DNA from: Crenalkalicoccus roseus
GTDB lineage: Bacteria > Pseudomonadota > Alphaproteobacteria > Acetobacterales > Acetobacteraceae
NCBI RefSeq assembly: GCF_004761865.1
Contig: NZ_SJDM01000018.1
Span: 1 to 64,000 of the forward strand
Length of the DNA stretch: 64,000 nt
Reading direction: 5' to 3'
A program made the position numbers and the translations under genes. Shown in pieces: positions 20,242-26,927 of this stretch. The notes beneath the pieces were generated by a model. The model was not told the DNA's origin. It saw only the letters and a program-made list of their open reading frames with translations, and made no database searches. Positions within the stretch are counted from its first letter, which is position 1, and the number at the start of each line of letters is the position of its first letter.

Positions 20242-21339
20242 ATGCTCAGCGAGACCGAGGGCGACTTCCTCACCCTCCACGAATTCGTCAAGGCGGCGAA
20301 GGCCAAGCTCAGCCCCGGTCACTGGGACTACCTGGTCGGCGCGACCGAGACCGAGACCACCATGCTGCGCAACCGGCTGGCGCTGGACAGCGTGGCCTTC
20401 CGCCCGCGCGTGCTGCGCGACGTCTCGAAGATCGACGTGACGGGCCGCTTCCTCGGCCGGCCCATAGCGCTGCCGGTGATGCTCGCCCCCGTCGGCGGCC
20501 TCGAGAGCTTCGACCCCGAGGGCGGCGCCCCGGCCGCGCGCGCCGCCGCCGCCTACGGCGTGCCGATCATGGTCTCCTCGGTCAGCGCGCCGGGCCTGGA
20601 GGCGATGGCGGAGGCGGCGGGGAAGGGGCCCAAGATCTTCCAGCTCTACGTCCGCGGCGACCGGCACTGGGTGGACGAGGTGGTGAAGCGCGCCGTGGAC
20701 GCCGGCTACGACGCCTTCTGCCTGACGGTGGACACCGCCATCTACAGCCGCCGCGAGCGCGACATCGCCAAGCGCTTCGTCAAGCCCTGGCGCGCCCGCG
20801 CCATGGGGCAGGACTTCCAGGCGGCGCTGAACTGGGACGACGTGAAGCACTTCAAGGACCGGCACCGGATCCCCCTCGTGCTCAAGGGCATCGCCACCGC
20901 CGAGGATGCGGCGCTTGCGGTGGAGCATGGCGTCGAGGCGGTCTATGTCTCCAACCATGGCGGGCGGCAGCTCGACCACGGCCGCGGCGCGCTGGAGGTG
21001 CTGCCGGAGGTGGTGAAGGCCGTGGGCGGCCGCGCCAAGGTGTGGATCGACGGCGGCTTCAGCCGCGGCAGCGACGTGGTGAAGGCGATGGCCATGGGCG
21101 CCGAGCTGGTCGGCCTCGGGCGCCTCTACTGCTATGCGCTCGCCGCCGCCGGCGAGGCCGGCATCACGCAGATGCTGCGGCTGCTGCAGGCGGAGATGCA
21201 CACCGTGCTCGGGCTGCTCGGCGTCACCGGTTACGGCCAGCTCGATGGCAGCTACCTGCACCCGGCGGCACCGGTCGTGCCGCCGGGCGTGCACAGCGCC
21301 TTCCCGCTGACCAACCTCGCGGATCCCGGCTACCGCTAG
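20242..21339 (+). CDS. FMN-dependent alpha-hydroxy-acid oxidase/dehydrogenase
   Basis: 365-residue enzyme of the L-lactate dehydrogenase/glycolate oxidase family. The catalytic His239 is in SNHGGRQLDHG, the usual FMN-barrel signature. An FMN-binding KIFQLYVRGD segment and the DGGFSRGSDVVKA, GLGRLYCY motifs follow. It oxidises a 2-hydroxy acid to a 2-oxo acid. It sits 20 bases after the PEP-mutase-like gene. With the SDR and HpsN-like enzymes it could form a route from a diol through a hydroxy acid to a keto acid. It has no visible membrane anchor. Confidence 0.9.
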   Translation: MLSETEGDFLTLHEFVKAAKAKLSPGHWDYLVGATETETTMLRNRLALDSVAFRPRVLRDVSKIDVTGRFLGRPIALPVMLAPVGGLESFDPEGGAPAARAAAAYGVPIMVSSVSAPGLEAMAEAAGKGPKIFQLYVRGDRHWVDEVVKRAVDAGYDAFCLTVDTAIYSRRERDIAKRFVKPWRARAMGQDFQAALNWDDVKHFKDRHRIPLVLKGIATAEDAALAVEHGVEAVYVSNHGGRQLDHGRGALEVLPEVVKAVGGRAKVWIDGGFSRGSDVVKAMAMGAELVGLGRLYCYALAAAGEAGITQMLRLLQAEMHTVLGLLGVTGYGQLDGSYLHPAAPVVPPGVHSAFPLTNLADPGYR

Positions 21340-21356
21340 CGCCCGATCCGCGAAGG

Positions 21357-21452
21357 CGGAAGCGTGATCCGCCAGGGCGGATCACGCCGCAGCGCGTCAT
21401 GCGTGGAGCGGATGGGCGTTTCCGGCCGCTGTCGCGCCTCCGGGATCCGCTC
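21357..21452. repeat. REP-like palindromic cluster downstream of the FMN oxidase gene
   Basis: GCGTGATCCGC (21362-21372) and GCGGATCACGC (21377-21387) form a perfect 11-bp inverted repeat around CAGG. A second, wider inverted repeat pairs GAGCGGAT (21406-21413) with ATCCGCTC (21445-21452). The second repeat reaches the stop codon of the facing gene. The first shares its GCGGA-GCGTGATC core with the element at 2511-2523. It lies between convergent genes, so it may also serve as a bidirectional terminator. Confidence 0.55.
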
Positions 21453-21856
21453 TAATGGGCGCGCAGTTCGGCCAGGGTGCAGCGTACCGCCTCGGCGACC
21501 GCGCGGCAGCCCTCGGCGCTGTTCCGGCGCTCCGCCGCGTCCCGCGCCCGCGCGATGTGGCGCAGCGTCGCCTCGTGGCGCTCCCGCGGCCCGCCGCCGC
21601 GGCTGATGGCGAGGCGGATCCGCGTCTCGGCCAGCTCCAGGTGGCGCGCCGCCGCGACGTAGCGGTCCTCGCGCATGTCGTGGTCGGCGGCGACGAAGAA
21701 ATCGATCAGCCCGCGCAGCTCGGGCTCCGTCAGTCCCTGCGGCAGCAGGCGCTCGACCGGAGGGGGGTCCCTCTCATGGCCGGCGCTGTGCAGCACATGC
21801 GTGGACAGGGCCGCGGCGAGCATGTCGAGGAAGGGGTGCTGGCTCTGCTTCGGCAT
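21452..21856 (-). CDS. Small hypothetical protein
   Basis: 134-residue, largely helical, His/Arg/Glu-rich protein, not recognised. There is no signal peptide or membrane segment. The start at 21856 (MPKQSQHPFLDML) is chosen because GGGAGGCCAGGA precedes it. The longer frame upstream has no family look. The AARHLELAETRIRLA and ERHEATLRHIARAR segments are amphipathic. It faces the FMN oxidase gene, from which a palindromic cluster separates it. Its codon use resembles its neighbours, so it is probably a real gene. Confidence 0.55.
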   Translation of the reverse strand: MPKQSQHPFLDMLAAALSTHVLHSAGHERDPPPVERLLPQGLTEPELRGLIDFFVAADHDMREDRYVAAARHLELAETRIRLAISRGGGPRERHEATLRHIARARDAAERRNSAEGCRAVAEAVRCTLAELRAH

Positions 21857-21891
21857 TCCTGGCCTCCCTGCGCAGTATCGCGCGGGCGCCC

Positions 21892-21911
21892 GGCCGCGAT
21901 CCCCCGCGGCC
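21892..21911 (-). terminator. Hairpin between the peptide-binding protein gene and the small hypothetical gene
   Basis: GGCCGCG (21892-21898) pairs with CGCGGCC (21905-21911) around ATCCCC. It lies about 100 bases downstream of the minus-strand solute-binding protein gene and has no T-run. A weak terminator or 3'-end structure is likely. Confidence 0.3.
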
Positions 21912-22009
21912 GGCGCGGCCGCACCCTGCAATCTAGGCATTCCCGCGGCGGCTTCCGCCAATGAATTCGAGAGCAGCTCTGCCGCGCGACCGTTCCCGGT
22001 CACCCCGCC

Positions 22010-23704
22010 CTACCGCGCCGTCCACTCCTCGGCCCAGAGCGAGCTCGGGTTCAGGTGCCCGGTCGGCCGCACCCCGTCGAGCCAGCGCGGCCAGACATGC
22101 GCGTCGGAGCGGAACCACAGCGGCAGCGCCGGCAGCTCCTCGGCGTAGATCGTCTGCAGCCGCGCCCAGAGCGCGCGCCGGCGCTCGCGGTCGAGCTCGG
22201 TCGGGATCGCCTCCAGCAGCGCATCGGTCTCCGCGTGGCGCCAGCCGCCGTAGTTCTGCCCGGACCAGTTGCGCGCCTCGGTCGGGATCTCCTCGGAGTG
22301 CAGGGGACCGCGCGGCACCCCCTCGGGCGCGCTGATCCAGGCGAAGAGGGCGAGCCCCTGGAAGCGCCGGCGCGACAGCGTCTCGGCGAACAGGACCCGC
22401 GGCGGCTCGTTGCGGATGCGCGTCTCGACCCCGACCTGGCGCCACATGCCCTGCAGCACCTGCTGCACCTGCTCGCGCGCGCGGTTGCCTGCCGTGGTCA
22501 TCAGCTCCAGGGCCAGGCGCTCGCCGGCGGCGTTGCGCCGGATGCCGTCCGGGCCCCGCCGCCAGCCCGCCTCGTCCAGCAGCGCCTCCGCCGCCGCGGG
22601 GTCGAAGCGCCATTGCGCGACGTCGGGGTGGTGCATCGGGTCGAGGGGGTTGAGGCTGGCGTGCGCCACCGTCTGCCGTCCCTCGAACAGCCGGGCGACG
22701 ATCTGCCCGCGGTCGAGCGCCTGCAGCAGGGCGCGGCGCACCCGCGCATCGGCCAGGGCCGGGTGGTCGTGCTGCACCGCCAGATGCTCGTAGATCAGGC
22801 CCGGCTTGTAGGTGACGCGGAAGCGGTCGCGGGTGCGCCGCTCCAGCGCCGCCGCCTGCTCCACGGGCAGGCCGAGCTCGCCCGCCACCATGTCGATCTG
22901 CCCGGCGAGGAGCTGCGCCTCGAGCGCCGCCGTGTTCTCGACGGTGCGGATCTGGATGCGGCGGAAGGCCGGGGCGCGGCCCTGCCAGGCCGGGTTGCGC
23001 TCCAGCGTGACGCCGGCGCCGGGCTGCACCGCGGCGATGCGCCATGGCCCGTTCCACAGGCCGGGATTGGTGGTCTCGGTGTCGTAGGCGGTGCGGTTGC
23101 GGTAGCCGCGCGGCTCCGCCTCCCAGCGCGCGCGCTCGATATGCGCGGGCAGGGGCTGGAAGTCGCCGGCGGCGGCGAACTGGAAGGTGACCTTGTCGAA
23201 GCGCAGCGTGACGGTGCGCGAATCCTCCACCCGGAGCTCGTAGGCGGAGCGGTAGAACTCCGCCGGGCCGAAGCCGGTGGCGGGATCCCGACCCGCCTCC
23301 CAGGCGAAGCGCAGATCCTCGGCCGAGACGGGCGTGCCGTCGCCCCAGCGCAGGTCCCCGCGCAGCCGGTAGGTGACGCGGATGCCCGGCTTGCCCTCCG
23401 GCGTCGTCTCGCGCACGGCGAGGCCGTTCTCCAGCGTCGGCAGCGTCTCGCAGGCGAGGCAGGTGAGCTCCCAGCCCGGGTCGTAGGCGGTCAGCGGCCG
23501 GCGGACGAAGCCGAGCACGTAGGATTTCGCCGCCATGGATTCGATGTTCGGGTGGAAGGTGGAGGGGAATTGCGTGATGCCGATGGTCAGGGTGTCGCGC
23601 GCCCAGGCCTCCGGCGCCAGCAGCAGGGCGAGGCCGAGGCCCGGCAGGAGTCGCCGCCGGGCATGGCGGCCGGCAGGGATGCATCGTGGCCCGGGAACGC
23701 CCAT
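22010..23704 (-). CDS. Peptide ABC transporter substrate-binding protein (SBP_bac_5 family), orphan
   Basis: 564-residue periplasmic binding protein of the DppA/OppA family. A signal peptide is visible (hydrophobic LLPGLGLALLLAPEAWA, likely cleaved near residue 36). SBP family features include TLTIGITQFPSTFHPNI, the GDGTPVSAEDLRFAWEAG strand-helix and DARVRRALLQALDRGQI. No permease or ATPase gene lies nearby, so it must share components encoded elsewhere. Substrates could be oligopeptides, opines or heme. The start at 23704 is the first Met before the signal peptide. Confidence 0.9.
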   Translation of the reverse strand: MGVPGPRCIPAGRHARRRLLPGLGLALLLAPEAWARDTLTIGITQFPSTFHPNIESMAAKSYVLGFVRRPLTAYDPGWELTCLACETLPTLENGLAVRETTPEGKPGIRVTYRLRGDLRWGDGTPVSAEDLRFAWEAGRDPATGFGPAEFYRSAYELRVEDSRTVTLRFDKVTFQFAAAGDFQPLPAHIERARWEAEPRGYRNRTAYDTETTNPGLWNGPWRIAAVQPGAGVTLERNPAWQGRAPAFRRIQIRTVENTAALEAQLLAGQIDMVAGELGLPVEQAAALERRTRDRFRVTYKPGLIYEHLAVQHDHPALADARVRRALLQALDRGQIVARLFEGRQTVAHASLNPLDPMHHPDVAQWRFDPAAAEALLDEAGWRRGPDGIRRNAAGERLALELMTTAGNRAREQVQQVLQGMWRQVGVETRIRNEPPRVLFAETLSRRRFQGLALFAWISAPEGVPRGPLHSEEIPTEARNWSGQNYGGWRHAETDALLEAIPTELDRERRRALWARLQTIYAEELPALPLWFRSDAHVWPRWLDGVRPTGHLNPSSLWAEEWTAR

Positions 23705-23869
23705 CGCAGCCTCCGCGGCGTGTTGCTGGCTCTCGCGCCGGGTCGTCGCGCCGTGCGGCCCGGCCTGCGCGGCGAGGCTACAGCGGACGGCCCCGCCGAT
23801 GCACGCCCGCGCCGCGCCGGGGTGAAGGTGCCTTGGCGGCCGCCGGGCGTGCAGCTATGCAGGCCCGCC

Positions 23870-25399
23870 GTGCGCTTCCTTCCCCTTCTGTTGCTCCTCC
23901 TCGGCGCATGTCTCCCGTCTTGCGGATCTGCCGCCGCTGGACCGGCCTTGCCCGTCGCAGCGCCCCTCGCCGCCGCCGAGCCGGCCCTGCTGCGGCTCGC
24001 CGAGCGCCTGCGGCGCCTCGGGGAGGACGGGCTCGACCCGGCCGCCTACGCCATTCCGGACGAGGCGCTGGCCCGGCGGGATGCCGCCGCCTGGCGCGCC
24101 GCCCTGGCCGAAGCGGCGCGCCGGGCGCTGGAGGACCTGCTGCACGGCCGTGTGCGGGCGCTGCCCGGACGCGCCGACCTGCGGCGCAGCCCCGAGACCA
24201 TCCCGCTCGACACCTGGCTCGCCGAGCTGGCGGCCACGGACGAGCCCGCCGCGGTGCTGGACCGGGCGGCGCTGCTGCATTCCGGAATGGTGCCGCTGAA
24301 GGCGGCCCTGGCCCGCGCCCGGGCCGCCGTCGCGGCGGGCGGATGGGGGGAGGTGCCGGGCACGGCCACCATCGAGCCCGGCGCCGAGGATCCGGTGCGG
24401 GTGCCGGCGCTGCGCGCGCGCCTGCTGGCGACCGATCCGGAGCTCGCCGCCGCCCCGGATGCGGGCCCGCTCTACGATCCTGCTCTGGTCGCCGCAGTGC
24501 GGCGCTTCCAGGCCGCGCGGGGGCTGGAGGCCGATGGCCGCGTCGGCCGGCACACCCTCGCCGCGCTCAACCGCCCGGCGGAGGCGGAACTCCGCCAGCT
24601 CCGTGTGGCGCTCGACATGCGCCGCGGCGCCCCGCCGCCGGAGCGGGGGCGGCGGATTGAGGTGAACATCCCCGATCAGCGCCTGCAGGTGATCGAGGAT
24701 GGCCGGCCGCTTCTGGAGATGGCGGTGATCGTCGGCAGGCCGTCCCGCCCCACGCCAACCCTGGTGGCGCGGCTGACGGCGGTGCAGTTCAACCCGCCCT
24801 GGGGGGTGCCGCAGCGCAACGCGCGGGAGGATCTGCTGCCACGCTTCCGCCAGGACCCGCGCGCCATGATGGAGAAGGGGTTCCGCATCTTCGGCATGGT
24901 GGACGGCCAGCGCGTCGAGCTCGACCCCATGGCGATCGACTGGAAGGCCGTCCGCGCCGACCACTTTCCCTATGTGGTCCGGCAGGACCCGGGGGAGGCC
25001 AACGCGCTCGGCCGGCTGAAATTCATCCTGCCGAACCGGGAGGACATCTTCCTGCACGACACGCCGGAGCGGCACCTGTTCCGCCGGGCGGAGCGCGCCT
25101 TCTCCTCGGGCTGCGTGCGGCTGGAGCGGCCGATGGAGCTGCTCGCGCTCGCGCTCGAGGGCACGCCGGGCTGGGATCCGGCGCAAGCGGCACGGCAGCT
25201 CGACAGCCGGGAGACGCGGATCGTCGCCCTTGCCCGCGACCTGCCGGTGCGGCTGCACTACACGACCGTGGTGATCGAGAGGGGGGAGATACGCATGCGG
25301 TCAGACCTCTACGGCCTCGACGAGGCCTATGCGCGGGCGCTGGACGCGCCCCGCCCCCGGCTTGCCGGGGGGCAGCGGCCGGATGGGGGGTGGCGCTGA
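23870..25399 (+). CDS. L,D-transpeptidase (YcbB/LdtD-like), probable lipoprotein
   Basis: 509-residue enzyme that makes 3-3 crosslinks in peptidoglycan. From the N-terminus: a signal segment with lipobox LGAC (Cys14), a helical scaffold, a peptidoglycan-binding domain (LYDPALVAAVRRFQAARGL, about residues 200-230), and a YkuD/L,D-transpeptidase domain. The catalytic motif is HDTPERH then SSGCVRL, with Cys415. The start is uncertain: GTG at 23870 fits the signal peptide, but GTG at 23849 is also open. The MepK-like gene follows after one base. Confidence 0.87.
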   Translation: MRFLPLLLLLLGACLPSCGSAAAGPALPVAAPLAAAEPALLRLAERLRRLGEDGLDPAAYAIPDEALARRDAAAWRAALAEAARRALEDLLHGRVRALPGRADLRRSPETIPLDTWLAELAATDEPAAVLDRAALLHSGMVPLKAALARARAAVAAGGWGEVPGTATIEPGAEDPVRVPALRARLLATDPELAAAPDAGPLYDPALVAAVRRFQAARGLEADGRVGRHTLAALNRPAEAELRQLRVALDMRRGAPPPERGRRIEVNIPDQRLQVIEDGRPLLEMAVIVGRPSRPTPTLVARLTAVQFNPPWGVPQRNAREDLLPRFRQDPRAMMEKGFRIFGMVDGQRVELDPMAIDWKAVRADHFPYVVRQDPGEANALGRLKFILPNREDIFLHDTPERHLFRRAERAFSSGCVRLERPMELLALALEGTPGWDPAQAARQLDSRETRIVALARDLPVRLHYTTVVIERGEIRMRSDLYGLDEAYARALDAPRPRLAGGQRPDGGWR

Positions 25400-25400
25400 G

Positions 25401-25973
25401 ATGCGGCGCCCGCTCTTCGCCTGCCCCTGCTGCGAGGGGAACGTCCATGGCCGCCGCGGCCTGCTGCGCGCCACGCTGGGCGTCGCGCTCGCCGGCCTCG
25501 CCGCGCCCGCCATCGCCGCGTCGGCGGGCGGCGCCCGCAGCCTGTCGGTCATCCGCGTGCAGACGGGGGAGACCTTCGAGGGCGTCTACTGGCGGGACGG
25601 CCGGCACGACCGAGAGGCCCTGGCACGCCTGGACTGGCTGTTCCGCGACCTTTCCCGCGATGAGGCGACGCCGATGGACCCGCGCCTCTTCGACGCCATG
25701 CACCACATCGCGGAGCGGCTCGACGCGGCCGGTCCCTTCGAGGTGATCAGCGGCTACCGCGCGCCGGAAACCAACGCGGCGCGGGCGCGCCAGTCCAGCC
25801 GCGTCTCGCGGGTCTCGCTGCACATGTCGGGCATGGCGGCCGATCTGCGCCTGCCGGGGCGGGACTCCATCGGCTTGGCGCGGCTCGCCGCCCAGATGCA
25901 GTTGGGCGGCGTCGGCCTCTACCGGAGCGACGGCTTCGTACACCTTGATTGCGGCCCCTCGCGTCGCTGGTAG
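25401..25973 (+). CDS. DUF882/MepK-like murein endopeptidase
   Basis: 190-residue YcbK family protein of the peptidase M15 fold. The Zn-binding motif is LHMSGMAAD (His141, Asp148) with VHLDCG near the end (His181, Asp183). A Tat-type signal is visible (GRRGLLRATLG then a hydrophobic stretch, AIAAS). In E. coli, MepK cleaves 3-3 crosslinks, and its gene lies next to the transpeptidase gene ycbB. The same pairing here, one base apart, supports a shared crosslink remodelling role. It is secreted to the periplasm. Confidence 0.87.
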   Translation: MRRPLFACPCCEGNVHGRRGLLRATLGVALAGLAAPAIAASAGGARSLSVIRVQTGETFEGVYWRDGRHDREALARLDWLFRDLSRDEATPMDPRLFDAMHHIAERLDAAGPFEVISGYRAPETNAARARQSSRVSRVSLHMSGMAADLRLPGRDSIGLARLAAQMQLGGVGLYRSDGFVHLDCGPSRRW

Positions 25974-26028
25974 CCGGAGGGCGGCGGCCGGGGGGGCACA
26001 GGCCCTGCGGGGACGGGCCGGCCCCCAC

Positions 26029-26099
26029 GGGGCGCGAAGAGGGCGCCCCCCACCGGCGGCTCGGGCCAAGGCCGTCACGCCAACCCGCGCGACGGGTTG
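26029..26099. terminator. Hairpins between convergent MepK-like and export genes
   Basis: GGGGCGC (26029-26035) pairs with GCGCCCC (26043-26049), and CAACCCG (26081-26087) pairs with CGGGTTG (26093-26099). They lie in the 139-base gap between two converging genes, as expected for a bidirectional terminator. No T-runs are present. Confidence 0.45.
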
Positions 26100-26112
26100 C
26101 CGCCGAGCCGTA

Positions 26113-26679
26113 TCAGAAGCGGCGCTCGAAGACGGTGATCACATCGCCCGGCAGCACCAGCGCGTCGCGGGGCGCGCGGAATTCCTGCGCGCGGCCGTCC
26201 GGCCCGATGCGGGTGATCGAGACGTAGTTCTGTATCGCGCGATAGTTGAAGCCGCCGGCCACCGCCACCGCGGTGAGAACGGTCATGCCGGGCTGGTAGG
26301 CAAACTGGCCGCCTCGCTCAACCATACCGAGCACGAAGATCGGCCGGTACTGCGTGACCTCGACGGCGACGTTGGGGTCCCTGAACAGGCCCCGCTGGCG
26401 CATCTCCTGCGCGATCGCGGCCTCGACTTCGCTCGTGGTGCGGCCGGCCGCCTGCACCGTGCCGACCAGCGGCAGGGCGAGGGTGCCGGCGTCGGAGACG
26501 CGGAACTCTCCCGTCAGCCTCGGGTCGTTGAAGACGGTCACGCGCACCCGGTCGTCCGGCCCCAGACGGTAGGTGGTGGGTGCCGTCGTCTCCGGCAGCG
26601 GCGGCAGATGGGCGCCGGGAGCGGCGCAGGCGGCGAGGCCGGTGAGCGCCAGGAGGCAGAGCAGGCGGCGTGATGGCAT
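26113..26679 (-). CDS. Polysaccharide export protein (Wza-like lipoprotein)
   Basis: 188-residue outer-membrane polysaccharide exporter of the Poly_export/SLBB type. The lipobox LAAC (Cys18) follows a short signal. The export domain begins YRLGPDDRVRVTVFNDPRLTG, then SDAGTLALPLVG, with a final SLBB segment ending in PGDVITVFERRF. Length is normal for short GumB-like members. The ATG at 26679 follows AGGGAG. It is divergent from the tyrosine autokinase gene; both partners of a Wza-Wzc machine are therefore encoded back to back. Confidence 0.9.
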   Translation of the reverse strand: MPSRRLLCLLALTGLAACAAPGAHLPPLPETTAPTTYRLGPDDRVRVTVFNDPRLTGEFRVSDAGTLALPLVGTVQAAGRTTSEVEAAIAQEMRQRGLFRDPNVAVEVTQYRPIFVLGMVERGGQFAYQPGMTVLTAVAVAGGFNYRAIQNYVSITRIGPDGRAQEFRAPRDALVLPGDVITVFERRF

Positions 26680-26927
26680 CGGAACTCCCTTCTGATCCTG
26701 AAGCGACTGCTTCCCTGCGTCGCGCGCGCAGGTTGCGGCGGCGACGTCGCACCCCCTCTTTGCCAGAGCGGGACCGTTCCGCACATTCGTTTTTCCTTGC
26801 GCGGCTGGTTCATCACACCGAGTTTTTCTGACTTGATGCTGTATCGCCCTACCGTTGATTGACCGCCGCGGCGCACGGCGCGTATTCGGCGCCCACTGCA
26901 GCATCGGCCAAGGGAAGAAGACCGCGC
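26680..26927. promoter_or_regulatory. Divergent promoter region of the export and tyrosine autokinase genes
   Basis: The 248-base region between the divergent genes is locally AT-rich at 26765-26860 (CGTTTTTCC, GAGTTTTTCTGAC, TTGATGCTGTATCG). It must drive both genes. I cannot assign -10 and -35 boxes with confidence. Confidence 0.45.

Noticed and set aside
22055-23869. Upstream extension of the L,D-transpeptidase frame
   Set aside because: This part is antisense to the peptide-binding protein gene. The real protein starts with the signal peptide near 23870.
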